A stretch of DNA of 64,000 bases from Halioxenophilus sp964342265 (GCA_964342265.1 CAYFFE010000001.1:10458-74457); one strand, 5' to 3'. Positions 26,421 to 35,500 are shown, counted from the stretch's first letter. Program-made: numbers and translations. The notes: a model not told the origin generated them from the sequence alone.

Positions 26421-27152
26421 ATGAACAAACTCAGCTTCGATCAACACATCTCCCGACAGTACAACACCGATCTGGAAGATCTGCGTACTGAACTGTTGGA
26501 AATGGGCGGACTGGTACAAGAGCAGGTGCGCGACGGTATTTTAGCCATCAGCAATGCCGACGCCGATATTGCCCGGCGCGTGATTGATGTGGAAGACGAA
26601 GTAGACGACCGAGAGTTGGCGCTGGACGAACATTGCACCTCGATCTTGGCGCGTCGTCAGCCTGCGGCTTCCGATTTGCGCATGGTGTTGGCGGTGTCGA
26701 AAATTACCCGCGATTTAGAACGTATGGGCGACGAGGCCTGCAAAGTGGCGAAAATGACCGTGGCATTGGTGGAAGACGGCGGCAACGCTCAGGGCTACGT
26801 GGAATTGCGTCATTTGGGCCAAAGTGTGTTGCACATGGTGGACGAAATGCTCAACGCCTTTGCGCGGTTAGACGTAGAAGGTGCCATGGCCGTGGCTCGT
26901 GAAGACAAACAAGTCGACCGTGAATACAAATCCGCGACCCGAGAATTAATCACCTTTATGATGGAAGATCCCCGCTCCATCGGTAGGGTGATGAATGTCA
27001 TGTGGGCGCTTCGAGCCATCGAGCGCATCGGCGACCACGCCCGCAACATCTCCGAACACATCATCTACCTGGTAAAAGGCCTGGATGTTCGCCATACCAG
27101 CGTGTCTGAAATGGAGCGCCAGATTAGCGAGTCCGATCAACAGCAGCCTTAG
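26421..27152 (+). CDS. phoU: Phosphate signalling protein PhoU
   Basis: 243 residues from the ATG at 26421; the TTG six codons upstream is disfavoured. It has two PhoU helical-bundle repeats. Conserved metal-binding motifs are visible as DEVDDRELALDEHCTSIL in the first repeat and ALRAIERIGDHARNISEHIIYL in the second. It links Pst transport to PhoR so that phosphate-replete cells keep PhoB inactive. It is the last gene of the pst operon; no clear terminator follows. phoB and phoR are not in the window. Confidence 0.96.
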   Translation: MNKLSFDQHISRQYNTDLEDLRTELLEMGGLVQEQVRDGILAISNADADIARRVIDVEDEVDDRELALDEHCTSILARRQPAASDLRMVLAVSKITRDLERMGDEACKVAKMTVALVEDGGNAQGYVELRHLGQSVLHMVDEMLNAFARLDVEGAMAVAREDKQVDREYKSATRELITFMMEDPRSIGRVMNVMWALRAIERIGDHARNISEHIIYLVKGLDVRHTSVSEMERQISESDQQQP

Positions 27153-27182
27153 CTGTTGGGTTCGGAGTGCTGCTTAGCCGAC

Positions 27183-27389
27183 TTATTTGGATTCCTTTAA
27201 TTTTTGTTCGTAGTGACGATTTTCTTTAATACGAGCAATACGAGCGACTTCTTCTTGCGTTGCCAGCTCGCCAGATTCATTGATGTATACATATTCTTTT
27301 CTGGACTTAGACGCGATTAACGTCGTGCACACTGGCCGACCGCAGGTGGCGTAAGCAGATCCGGGCCGACCGCCGATGGCGTTGTCTTG
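27183..27389 (-). pseudogene. Open tail in frame behind the AT-rich membrane ORFan
   Basis: After the stop of the upstream ORF (27390-27392), the same frame stays open for 68 codons to a TAA at 27183. The translation looks protein-like, with SKSRKEYVYINESGELATQE then a charged helix RIARIKENRHYEQKLKE, and a CGRPVC pair near its start. The only possible start is a GTG at 27332 without a Shine-Dalgarno sequence. It may be a decayed gene, a separate small gene, or the lost C-terminus of the upstream ORF. The DNA holds two direct copies of GCGGTCGGCC. The status is uncertain. Confidence 0.35.
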
Positions 27390-27725
27390 TTATGCTTGAG
27401 CTCCAAAATGCCTAAAATATACAAGCAAAGCTGTAGACCATAAAAGAAAAATACCAAAATAGATGCTTGTAAAAACCAGCAAACAAGTAAAAACCTGCCT
27501 GATATATTTTGACTCTAAATACCTACCTTTGGCAGCCAATAATGTAGCAATTGATATGCATACAAACGCCATGAATACGCAGCTAAAAGTACCCACATGA
27601 TTCAGCTTGTGAAAGAAGCTTCCCTGAACCATGTACATTACGTATATCGAAGCAAAAAATGCTGCAATACCAAATAACGCTAGTGGTAGAGAAATGCCTA
27701 ACCAAAAATATTGCGATTTATTCAT
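27390..27725 (-). CDS. Small four-helix membrane protein, AT-rich ORFan
   Basis: A 111-residue protein with four hydrophobic segments: FWLGISLPLALFGIAAFFAS, GTFSCVFMAFVCISIATLL, FTCLLVFTSIYFGIFLLW, and a short TALLVYF. No signal or motif was recognised. Base composition is clearly more AT-rich than its neighbours, which suggests recent transfer. It is isolated between phoU (plus) and a hydrolase (minus). The start ATG at 27725 has no clear Shine-Dalgarno sequence. The function is unknown; it resembles small uncharacterised membrane proteins found near mobile genes, but no mobile element is visible. Confidence 0.55.
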   Translation of the reverse strand: MNKSQYFWLGISLPLALFGIAAFFASIYVMYMVQGSFFHKLNHVGTFSCVFMAFVCISIATLLAAKGRYLESKYIRQVFTCLLVFTSIYFGIFLLWSTALLVYFRHFGAQA

Positions 27726-27817
27726 ACTTGGGCTTATAGCAGCTTGCGGCCGTTTAAAGTAAGCCGTATCCGCAAATGGGGCTCATCAAGAACCCACTAG
27801 ACCGAATGCGTTTCACA

Positions 27818-28702
27818 CTACGCCTCACATTGCTCCGGCTTACCTTCAGCCACGGCCAATAAACACCGCTTGATGAGGTCTGTGCTGTGCATTTGTAGGA
27901 AGTGGTCGGTATCGGGCAGTTTGAGGACGTGGGCGGTGTCTTGGTTGAGCACGGTTTCGGCAAAGTCGGCATTGGCGGGATTAACCAGTGGGTCTTCGAG
28001 CCCCTGCACCACAACGGTGGGGATACTCAGGTCTTGCCAGCGCGGCTGCAGTTTGGCCATTTGATCTGACAGGGCATACATCTCCACATTGGCCGCGCGC
28101 AGGGGTTTGCCCACCATGCGCTTAACCAACCAAGTATTGGCGACTCGATTGTACCAGCGGGGTTTTACCAGTTCGGGATCGAGCCCGGCCGAGAATATCG
28201 CCAGACCATCGATGCAGTGCGGAAAATCCGCCGCAATGGCCGGAACCACCGAGCCGCCCCAGGAATGGCCGGCCAAAATGAGCGGTACGTCGGGGTGTTG
28301 TAACTTAAGCTGGTGCAAGAGCGGTCGGATCAGCTGAGCGATGGTGGCAAAATCGGTGACTAAACGCGGCTCATCGCGGTATTGCGAGCTACCCCAGCCT
28401 GGGCGATCAATCGACACCACTAAACTCGACTCTGTAAATTCCCGATCGCGAATCAATCCGCCAACATCGGCCCAATTGCCCGGTGTGCCGTGCACCCACA
28501 CCACAATGGCTTTCTCGGCGTGGCCAAACTGACGGTAATGCAGGGTAAAATCCTCAACTTCCAGCGTATAAGGCGCCAGTGATGGATCGCTCTGCAAATC
28601 GCGCATCAGTGCCAGATGATCTTGCAGCGGCGATTGCGAAGAGCAGGCGTTGGTGAATAGGGTTATAAAGGCCAAAGTGGTGAGAACAAGGGTTTTGCGC
28701 AC
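27818..28702 (-). CDS. Alpha/beta-hydrolase lipoprotein
   Basis: A 294-residue protein. Its N-terminus (MRKTLVLTTLAFITLFTNAC) is a lipoprotein signal with Cys20 as the acylated residue. The hydrolase fold is clear: VVWVHGTPGNWADVGGL (oxyanion region), GHSWGGS (nucleophile Ser elbow), an Asp near VQGLEDPLVNP, and a His in LPDTDHFLQMH. The substrate is unknown; members include esterases and lactonases. It is monocistronic and faces the AT-rich islet. Outer-membrane or periplasmic location is inferred from the lipobox. Confidence 0.85.
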   Translation of the reverse strand: MRKTLVLTTLAFITLFTNACSSQSPLQDHLALMRDLQSDPSLAPYTLEVEDFTLHYRQFGHAEKAIVVWVHGTPGNWADVGGLIRDREFTESSLVVSIDRPGWGSSQYRDEPRLVTDFATIAQLIRPLLHQLKLQHPDVPLILAGHSWGGSVVPAIAADFPHCIDGLAIFSAGLDPELVKPRWYNRVANTWLVKRMVGKPLRAANVEMYALSDQMAKLQPRWQDLSIPTVVVQGLEDPLVNPANADFAETVLNQDTAHVLKLPDTDHFLQMHSTDLIKRCLLAVAEGKPEQCEA

Positions 28703-29087
28703 GGTTTACCTATGCTAGCGTCAGTGAAAAGTAGAAGGCTACAGAGTTATAAACCAAGAGTTATAAACCAATTGAGCGATGGGTTGATCACAAATCGATG
28801 GATTTTTACCATCTCATTTCAATCGCCGAGCGTAGTTTAACGTCGAGTCATTCGGTTTACATCAAATTGATACCAGACAACTGAGTTTAATTTTCACCAC
28901 CCGGTGGTTTGTGGGTATAATCCCGCGGCAAATCCAGCAGCCGCCACAGGTTGGCAAGGCTCTCTGGCACAGGGAAGAATTCGACCAGGCAAACAGCAAA
29001 CAGGGTTCAACCCCAAACCGGCGACCAATGCAAGGCAGCACTGCGTCCGGCGAGAACCCATTAACCGGCTCCTGAGGGAAAATTGAG
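28703..29087. other. Divergent 385-bp gap before cytochrome c5
   Basis: No gene was seen. A direct repeat (GAGTTATAAACCAA, twice, near 28744-28771) lies close to the hydrolase side. The right half carries a good -10 box for the cytochrome gene at 28916 and then a leader of about 165 nt. Short frames here have no credible starts. Confidence 0.55.
28891..28921 (+). promoter_or_regulatory. Likely promoter of the cytochrome c5 gene
   Basis: A perfect -10 (TATAAT, 28916-28921) with a weak -35 (TTTTCA, 28891-28896) at 19-bp spacing. Transcription would start near 28928, leaving a 160-nt leader. Confidence 0.45.
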
Positions 29088-29531
29088 ATGGTAAAAGACC
29101 AACCCAGCAAGAAATTACGCGGCCTTATGGCCTTGGCCGTATTGGCGATGATCACGGTATTGACCAGTGCCGTGGCCAGCGCAAAAGATCCAAACGAAGC
29201 CATCGCCGAGCGCATAGCGCCTGTGGGTGATTTGTGTATGTCTGGCGATGATTGCGCCGCCGCACCGGTGGCTGCAGCCCCCGCCGAGCCTCGCTCGGGC
29301 GAGCAAGTTTACAATACGGCCTGTACAACCTGTCATGCCGTGGGCGTATCCGGTGCACCGCGCTTAGGCGAGCCGGGCGATTGGACAGCGCGCATCGCTC
29401 AAGGCGAAGACGTCTTGTTCGATCACGCTTGGAACGGTTTTAACGCCATGCCTGCCAAAGGCCTGTGTACCGATTGTTCCGAAGACGAAATCAAAGCGGC
29501 CATTGCCTATATGCTGGAAAACAGCCAGTAA
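29088..29531 (+). CDS. Cytochrome c5 family protein
   Basis: A 147-residue class I cytochrome c. It has a signal sequence or anchor (LMALAVLAMITVLTSAVASA), a Pro/Ala-rich linker, then the heme motif C79-T-T-C-H83 with axial His, and a probable Met ligand in FNAMPAKG. The CTDC pair after it is the extra disulfide typical of cytochrome c5. It is a periplasmic electron carrier. The ATG at 29088 follows GAGGGAAAATTGAG. It converges with the ABC-F gene, 38 bp apart. Confidence 0.93.
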   Translation: MVKDQPSKKLRGLMALAVLAMITVLTSAVASAKDPNEAIAERIAPVGDLCMSGDDCAAAPVAAAPAEPRSGEQVYNTACTTCHAVGVSGAPRLGEPGDWTARIAQGEDVLFDHAWNGFNAMPAKGLCTDCSEDEIKAAIAYMLENSQ

Positions 29532-29569
29532 GGATCGCACAAAAACACTGGCAAGCGTTGGTTCAATAC

Positions 29570-31462
29570 TCAGTCTGCCAACGCTTCCAGGGTTTCGGTG
29601 GTTTCCAGCCATTGTTCCTCACACTCTTCCAACCGATTGCGCAGCGTGCCCTGCTGTTTAACCAGACCCTGTAATTCATCCGCGCGACTGGCGTCGTTGT
29701 ACAGTGCGGTATCGCCCAGTTGTTGTTCCAGTTCGGCCAAGCGCGATTGCAATTGATCAATTTCTTTTTCGAGTTTTTTTAACGCCTGAGTCAGCGGCTT
29801 TAATTGCTGGCGCTTATTGGCAGCTTGCTGTCGGGCTTCTTTTTTATCGACTTTTACGCCGGAGTTTTTTTCCTGGGTGCTGGGGCGAGTATTGGATTTA
29901 TTGTTTTGGCTGAGCCAATTTTGATAATCCTGCAGGCTGCCATCAAACGGCTCCACGCTGCCGGCGTGTACCAACAAAAATTCATCCACGGTATTTTTTA
30001 ACAAATGCCGATCGTGAGAAATCACCACAATGCCACCGCTAAAAGCCTGTAGCGCGAGAGTCAAGGCGTGGCGGACTTCCAAATCTAAATGGTTGGTGGG
30101 CTCATCAAGCAACAACAAATTGGGTTTTTGCCAGGCGATTAAAGCCAGCGCTAGGCGTGCTTTTTCGCCGCCAGAAAAAAAGCGAATGGTTTCCAGGGCG
30201 CGGTCGCCAATAAAACCAAAACTGCCCAAAAAATTGCGAATGTCTTGTTCGCGGGCTTTGGGCGATAAACGTTGAATATGCAACGCACAAGAAGCATCTA
30301 AATCCAACGCTTCCATTTGATGCTGGTGATAATAGCCAATGCGCAAGTGTTCGCCGGCAACACGACTGCCGCTAACAGGCGTGAGTTCGCCGGTGAGTGC
30401 TTTGATGAGCGTCGATTTACCCGCGCCGTTAGCGCCCAGCAAACCGATGCGGCTGTCCACCGATAGCGTTAAATTTACGTTGTTGAGCGTGGGCGATTGA
30501 TCGTAGCCAATAGTGGCTTGGCTCAAACTTAACAGTGGTGTGGAAATTTTTTCGGCACAGGGAATGTTAAAACTGAATTGGGAATCCACATGGGCCGGGG
30601 CAATGGTGGCCATGCGCTCCAATTCTTTGAGTCGACTCTGCGCTTGTTTGGCTTTGGTGGCTTTGGCTCGAAAGCGCCGCACAAAATCTTCAATCTCGGC
30701 GCGACGCTGTTGCTGTTTCTCGAAGGCTTGTTGCTGCTGAGCCAAACGATCGGCTTTTTGGGTCTCAAAGCTGGAATAATTGCCGGTATAAAATTGCAAT
30801 TGCTGTTGCTCAAAACTTACGACTTCGCCAATAACATTGTCGAGAAAATCCCGATCGTGGGAAATGATTAGCAGAGTACCTTTATAAGCTTGCAGCCAAG
30901 CTTCCAGCCACAAGGTGGTATCCAAATCCAAGTGGTTGGTGGGTTCGTCGAGCAGTAATAAATCCGATGGGCTCATTAAAGCTTGTGCAAGATTTAAACG
31001 AATTCGCCAGCCGCCGGAAAAATCTTTTACCGGGCGATTAAAGTCATCGTCGCTAAAACCGAGTCCGGATAACAATTGTGCAGCGCGCGCCGGGGCACTG
31101 TAGCCGTCGATTTCTTCGAGGCGAGCGTAGCAACGGCTTAATTGCTCACCATCGCTCTGGTGTTGTTCGATGTCTTGCTCTATTTCTCGCAGAACTTTAT
31201 CGCCATCAATTACAAAATCCAGTGCGGTGCGCGGGCTATCGGCGGTTTCCTGAGCCATGTGCGCAATACGCCAGTCGCCGGGTATGTGCATATCGCCGGC
31301 GTCGTGGCTGATTTTGCCGAGCAGTAATTGGAATAGCGTGGATTTACCGCTGCCGTTAGCGCCGATAATGCCCAGTTTATGGCCGGGATACACACGCAGA
31401 CTGGCGTCTTCCAGGAGAACTTTGTGGCCGCGTTGAACGCGAATTTGGTTAAGATTAATCAT
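29570..31462 (-). CDS. ABC-F ATPase, YheS type
   Basis: 630 residues from the ATG at 31462; the longer frame to 31498 adds an unlikely leader. Two ABC domains are present with Walker A GANGSGKST and GANGAGKST, signatures FSGGWRIRLNLAQ and FSGGEKARLALAL, and a charged linker between them. The N-terminal INLNQIRVQRGHKVLL and the C-terminal coiled coil (KKLEKEIDQLQSRLAELEQQ) fit YheS/Uup-type translation factors, which act at the ribosome rather than in transport. It is divergent from a TIGR02444 gene, a pairing also seen in Pseudomonas-like genomes. Confidence 0.92.
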   Translation of the reverse strand: MINLNQIRVQRGHKVLLEDASLRVYPGHKLGIIGANGSGKSTLFQLLLGKISHDAGDMHIPGDWRIAHMAQETADSPRTALDFVIDGDKVLREIEQDIEQHQSDGEQLSRCYARLEEIDGYSAPARAAQLLSGLGFSDDDFNRPVKDFSGGWRIRLNLAQALMSPSDLLLLDEPTNHLDLDTTLWLEAWLQAYKGTLLIISHDRDFLDNVIGEVVSFEQQQLQFYTGNYSSFETQKADRLAQQQQAFEKQQQRRAEIEDFVRRFRAKATKAKQAQSRLKELERMATIAPAHVDSQFSFNIPCAEKISTPLLSLSQATIGYDQSPTLNNVNLTLSVDSRIGLLGANGAGKSTLIKALTGELTPVSGSRVAGEHLRIGYYHQHQMEALDLDASCALHIQRLSPKAREQDIRNFLGSFGFIGDRALETIRFFSGGEKARLALALIAWQKPNLLLLDEPTNHLDLEVRHALTLALQAFSGGIVVISHDRHLLKNTVDEFLLVHAGSVEPFDGSLQDYQNWLSQNNKSNTRPSTQEKNSGVKVDKKEARQQAANKRQQLKPLTQALKKLEKEIDQLQSRLAELEQQLGDTALYNDASRADELQGLVKQQGTLRNRLEECEEQWLETTETLEALAD

Positions 31463-31618
31463 TGCACCATTGTACCTGCCCGAGACTCGATTGCGCATCT
31501 GCTATTGAAAAGTCACCGCAATAAAAATTAACCTGTACTTTGGCAGCCGCTAGACTTGAGTCTCAACACAGACTTTAAATTCAAGCCCCTAAACCGCACA
31601 CAGGGAGGCAACCCCAAG

Positions 31619-32065
31619 GTGTCAGCCCATTTATTGGACAACCCCTTTTGGCAATTTGCCCTCCGTTGCTACAGTCGGCCCGGCAATGCGGCCTTTTGTT
31701 TAAAACTGCAGGATGAATATCGGGTAAATGTAAATGTGCTGTTGTTCAGCGCTTGGCTTGCGCAGAGCGACCGTTCGTTGCCGCGCAGGGATTGGAATGC
31801 ATTAACGCAGCAACTGCAGCCGTGGCAGCAGCGAACCGAACAAATTCGAGTATTAAGACGCGCGCTAAAGCCGTTTAATCATCGCGCGGAGGGCAATAAT
31901 TTGTACAAAGCCGTTAAGCGATTGGAATTAATCAGTGAGCAATATCAGCAATATTTAATGTGGCGGGCTGCCGCTTATTCAAAGACTGGGGGGGATGCTT
32001 GGCAGTGTTTGATCGAGGATTACAACATTGGCCAATTTAAGCGTGAATTGTTAAAGCTTCAGTAA
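31619..32065 (+). CDS. TIGR02444 family protein
   Basis: 148 residues if it starts at the GTG at 31619, which has GGGAGG about 10 nt upstream; the open frame extends to a TTG at 31556. It matches the TIGR02444 pattern: NPFWQFALRCYSRPGNAAFCLKLQDEYRVNVNVLLFSAW near the N-terminus and a conserved C-terminal helix. The function is unknown. It is divergent from the ABC-F gene, about 156 bp apart, so the two probably share a bidirectional promoter region. No signal peptide was seen. Confidence 0.8.
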   Translation: MSAHLLDNPFWQFALRCYSRPGNAAFCLKLQDEYRVNVNVLLFSAWLAQSDRSLPRRDWNALTQQLQPWQQRTEQIRVLRRALKPFNHRAEGNNLYKAVKRLELISEQYQQYLMWRAAAYSKTGGDAWQCLIEDYNIGQFKRELLKLQ

Positions 32066-32191
32066 TAATGATGTGATAGCGCAAAAGGCGATGGGTAAGT
32101 CGGTACTACGCCACTCAAACAATTAATTGGATTGATTCTTTGCAGTCCAGCTCTCGCAGACCGCTAATAATAAAAGCGTAGCCGATAAAAC

Positions 32192-32221
32192 AAAAAGGCC
32201 ACTGAATTCAGTGGCCTTTTT
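32192..32221. terminator. Bidirectional intrinsic terminator
   Basis: A perfect 30-bp palindrome: AAAAAGGCCACTGAA and TTCAGTGGCCTTTTT. It has T-tracts in both directions and lies between the convergent TIGR02444 gene and the AlgP-like gene. Confidence 0.9.
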
Positions 32222-32375
32222 GTTTGCCGACACTGGCATTTAAACATCCCTGTGTTGCCTTTATTTCTGTTCAAAAGCTTGTTAACCCAAAACTCATTTT
32301 TGCTCACACCCGCTTTACTTAAAGCCCAATGGCCAACCGCGGGTATAAGCAAAATACCACGGTTTATTTCGAGAA

Positions 32376-33524
32376 CTAATCCTTCGGCGAATCGAACAGG
32401 CTTTTCACTATGGCAGAAGAGTGAGTGTCTTTTTCGGCATCGTCTTTGGAATCAGATTCGGATTCATCAGCTGAGGTGGTGTCGGTGGATGTTGCAGGCG
32501 TGTCCTCAGTGTTGTTTTCCGAAGTTTTATCTTCCGTTGTTGCACTGCTAAAGCCGCTGTTAAACGCCGCAACGTTGTTGGTCTCGGGCTTATCTTCGCT
32601 AGCCGGTGTCTCGGTAGTTTCGTTTGCCGATACATCCGTGCTGGCAGTTGGCGTAGCAGGAGTTGGTGTTGTGCTTGCAGGGCTGGCCGGTGTTGCCACT
32701 GCAGGCGTATCGTCGTTTGCCGTCGTTGTTAGGAGCGACGATTGTTCAGGAGCTTCCTCTTTTTCAACTTTTGGTTTACGACCGCGCTTTTTTGGCGCCG
32801 CTGGCGCTGGGTTGGCAGTGGCTTCGGCTTTGGGCTTGCGGCCGCGCTTTTTCGGCGCCGGAGCTGCTTCGCCAGTAGCAGCGGTCTCTGCTTTTGGTTT
32901 TCGGCCGCGCTTTTTCGGCGCTGGCTGGGTGCTTTCTGTTGCAGTGGTCGCGGCGGCCTTCGGCTTACGACCGCGTTTTTTCGGCGCCGCTGCTGCTTCA
33001 GTGGTTGCGGTTGCAGCTTTTGGCTTACGGCCTCGCTTTTTAGGGGCGGCCTCTTTTTCGGTTGTTTCCGATTTTGCAGCGGTGGCGCTAGCTGCTTTGG
33101 GTTTGCGTCCGCGTTTTTTCGGTGCGGCTTTTTTACCCAGTTTTGCGGCTTCTTTCGAAATCGCTTTGCTGATGTTATTGAATTCTTTAATTTCTTCTTT
33201 AATAGCTTTCGCTGTTTCTTTAGCAGCGGCAACCTCGGCTTTGGCTAATGCCTGAGCTTCTTTGGCCGTGGCCATTGCTTCTTTGGCCTTTTCGGCACGG
33301 GCTTTTTGTGCAGCCGTCTTTACATTTTTTACGGCGGTGGTGGCTTTGGATTTTGCCGTGGTGAGTTTCTTCGCGGCTGCAGCATAGGCTTTCTCGGCTT
33401 TTGCTACCGCCTTCTCGGCATCAGTGGCTTTCTTTTGTCGGGCTTTTTCTAAGTCTGCGGTAACTTTCGCGATGCTCTTTTCAAGCTCGGCAATCGATGC
33501 AACAGGTTTCTTTCGGGCGGCCAT
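32376..33524 (-). CDS. algP: AlgP-like / histone H1-like DNA-binding protein
   Basis: 382 residues from the ATG at 33524 (AAAGGAC 8 nt upstream); upstream frame to 33689 is not coding. Residues 1-125 are a Lys/Ala-rich helical region resembling AlgP/AlgR3. Then come six copies of an APKKRGRKPKA unit, an AT-hook-like motif, separated by Ala/Thr-rich spacers. The last 110 residues are acidic and Ser/Thr/Asp-rich. In Pseudomonas, AlgP is a histone-like regulator of alginate genes; here only nucleoid binding is a fair inference. Repeat number is likely to vary between strains. A long antisense frame across it is a codon-bias shadow. Confidence 0.85.
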   Translation of the reverse strand: MAARKKPVASIAELEKSIAKVTADLEKARQKKATDAEKAVAKAEKAYAAAAKKLTTAKSKATTAVKNVKTAAQKARAEKAKEAMATAKEAQALAKAEVAAAKETAKAIKEEIKEFNNISKAISKEAAKLGKKAAPKKRGRKPKAASATAAKSETTEKEAAPKKRGRKPKAATATTEAAAAPKKRGRKPKAAATTATESTQPAPKKRGRKPKAETAATGEAAPAPKKRGRKPKAEATANPAPAAPKKRGRKPKVEKEEAPEQSSLLTTTANDDTPAVATPASPASTTPTPATPTASTDVSANETTETPASEDKPETNNVAAFNSGFSSATTEDKTSENNTEDTPATSTDTTSADESESDSKDDAEKDTHSSAIVKSLFDSPKD

Positions 33525-34586
33525 GGATACGTCCTTTAAGTCAGTGAAAAGAAATAAATTGCGTGGCAAAAATATAATAACGCTACTGGTAAAAAAAATG
33601 TACGTTTTATCGCCTGATTGGCAAAAAAAATGTGCATTAATTGGATTTGGGATCGCTTTGTGAGTTTCTTGCAATGCAATTACGAACAAAATTGGCCGCT
33701 GCTAAAGATTTGGGGTTCGTAATGCGTTTCGACTAACAGCGCAAAGCCGCAAAGTAATTTGGTTAAACCGTTTGTTCTTTAACAAATCAGCAATCGCTAG
33801 TTTGCTACTTTGCGAGCGTCGTGAATTGTAAATGCCGTGTTCAGTTCAAGTAATGCTAGGTGTGAATCGGTAATTATGTCGGACCCTTATTAAGTGCTGT
33901 GATAAATGCCGACTGAAATCAGTATTTGGGTAATCAATCCGACCGCTAACAGTCGATTGGGCGGTATTGCAAAATCACTAACTGCTCGTTCATCAAACTA
34001 TCTAGCTGTGGCTAAATTACGATGCCGTTGTTATTGGCCAAACAATTTAAGGCTCGGCCAATGAGTAGATCGGCGAGTCGCTCTCTGCAATGTTGACAAA
34101 TGGCGCAAAAGCTCAGTGTGTGAGTCGTCTATAAAGCACTCAAAGTGTGTTGTTGCGCGCAACTTATCCGTTTGCTGGGTGCCTGGGTTTGTAAGGCGGT
34201 GGCGATCTTGGTATGTTCGAGCCCGCTCAGTGTGTTCAATTTGCCGTGAGCAGTGAACTCTTGCCTAACTGTCGGTCCAATATTTTTGCAACGCGCCACC
34301 GCTACAATACTGGCGGCTCAAATTGCCGTTTATTATGGCGTTGCGGTTTGAGCGAAATGGACGTTGGTACCGCTAAAAGGCTTCGATGTGTAATCTAAAT
34401 GCATTACCATGCCGCAGGCACAGATAGGCGGCTCGCTGGGAATGCAGTGGTTTAACCTTATTCGGGTTTTATCGTTGGGGGAATCTCGGTAAAGCTCAAC
34501 TCTGCTCTAAGTGCAGGCGGTTTGCATTACCTCAGTAAAAAGTTCGCGGTCACTCTGTTAAATCTATCAATAAATAGGAACAAGCA
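33525..34586. other. Unexplained 1.06-kb gap between algP and fkpA-like genes
   Basis: Both flanking genes read away from this gap. No ORF over 60 codons has a credible start. The composition is neutral to AT-rich. A TTGACA hexamer occurs at 34093 without a matching -10, and GCTCAAA (34316-34322) pairs with TTTGAGC (34347-34353) around a smaller GCC/GGC stem. A regulatory RNA or a decayed gene is possible, but nothing was recognised. Confidence 0.5.
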
Positions 34587-35384
34587 ATGAAATTTAAAGT
34601 AATTATTGGAGCCGTGGCGAGCTCGGTACTGTTAGCAGCCTGTAATGGCGAGAAAAAACAGGAAGAACAAGCTCCACTACAACTAGACACAACCGAACAA
34701 AAGGTTAGCTACATTCAAGGCTACCGTTTGAGCCGTCAGTTGGAAGAGTTGGAATTCAGCTTGGACAGCAGTGCCATGCAAGCGGGTATTGAAGATCACT
34801 TGGCGGGTAAAGAGTCTCGCTTCAGCGATACCGAAACGCGCACTGTTATGACCGATTTCCAAAACTCTATGTTGGAAAAACAAAAAGAATTGCGCGCTAA
34901 GCAAGATAAAGAGCGCAAAGCCGCTGCCAAAGCCAATGCCGCAGAAGGCGAAGCTTTCATGACCGAAAACGCTGCTAAAGATGGCGTTGTAACCACCGAC
35001 AGTGGTTTGCAGTACCGCGTAATTACCGAAGGTACTGGCGAGCAGCCGAAACCTACCGACAAAGTTACTGTTAATTACCGTGGTACGTTAATCGACGGCA
35101 CTGAGTTCGACAGCTCTTACAGCCGTGGTCAACCCGCCACTTTTGGCGTAACTCAAGTTATTCCAGGTTGGACCGAAGCGCTGCAATTAATGAGCGAAGG
35201 TTCAAAATGGGAATTGTACATTCCTTCCGATTTGGCTTACGGCGAAACCGGTGCGCCTCCTTCAATCGAGCCAAACTCCACTTTGATTTTCGAAGTTGAT
35301 TTGCTCAACATCGGCGAGCCGAAAAAAGTTGAAGCTGAAGCGGAAACCGAAACGGAAGAAGCTGAAGCCTCTGCAGAAGGTTAA
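34587..35384 (+). CDS. FKBP-type peptidyl-prolyl isomerase lipoprotein
   Basis: A 265-residue protein with a lipoprotein signal (VIIGAVASSVLLAAC, acylated Cys19). The N-terminal dimerisation domain (LDTTEQKVSYIQGYRLSRQL) is followed by a long helix, then the FKBP domain: KVTVNYRGTLIDGTEFDSSY, FGVTQVIPGWTEALQLM, WELYIPSDLAYGE and LIFEVDLLNI. It has an acidic tail. The FkpA/Mip layout implies a periplasmic folding helper, outer-membrane-linked through the lipid. The Shine-Dalgarno sequence is AGGAACAAGCA. A strong bidirectional terminator follows. Confidence 0.93.
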   Translation: MKFKVIIGAVASSVLLAACNGEKKQEEQAPLQLDTTEQKVSYIQGYRLSRQLEELEFSLDSSAMQAGIEDHLAGKESRFSDTETRTVMTDFQNSMLEKQKELRAKQDKERKAAAKANAAEGEAFMTENAAKDGVVTTDSGLQYRVITEGTGEQPKPTDKVTVNYRGTLIDGTEFDSSYSRGQPATFGVTQVIPGWTEALQLMSEGSKWELYIPSDLAYGETGAPPSIEPNSTLIFEVDLLNIGEPKKVEAEAETETEEAEASAEG

Positions 35385-35405
35385 AGCGCACACGCCGCTA
35401 ACCTG

Positions 35406-35440
35406 TAAAAAAAGCCCTGTTGCGAAACAGGGCTTTTTTT
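35406..35440. terminator. Bidirectional intrinsic terminator
   Basis: AGCCCTGTT (35413-35421) pairs with AACAGGGCT (35426-35434) around a 4-nt loop, with A- and T-tracts outside. It serves the convergent FKBP and rep genes. Confidence 0.93.
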
Positions 35441-35500
35441 GTGTTTGCGACGGGGGTTTTTATCGCGGCAAACACACTGAGCGTCATCAGGCCGACCGAT

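Noticed and set aside
27297..27392. Possible integron attC site after the AT-rich ORFan (stop in CATAACAAG)
   Set aside because: The stop context looks like a cassette end, but the matching right-hand core is poor and the internal GCGGTCGGCC copies are direct, not inverted. A complete attC hairpin is not supported.
32425..33255. Long plus-strand frame antisense to the AlgP-like gene
   Set aside because: The translation is a low-complexity run of Phe, Ser, Arg and Gly mirroring the Lys/Ala repeats. There is no credible start or family.
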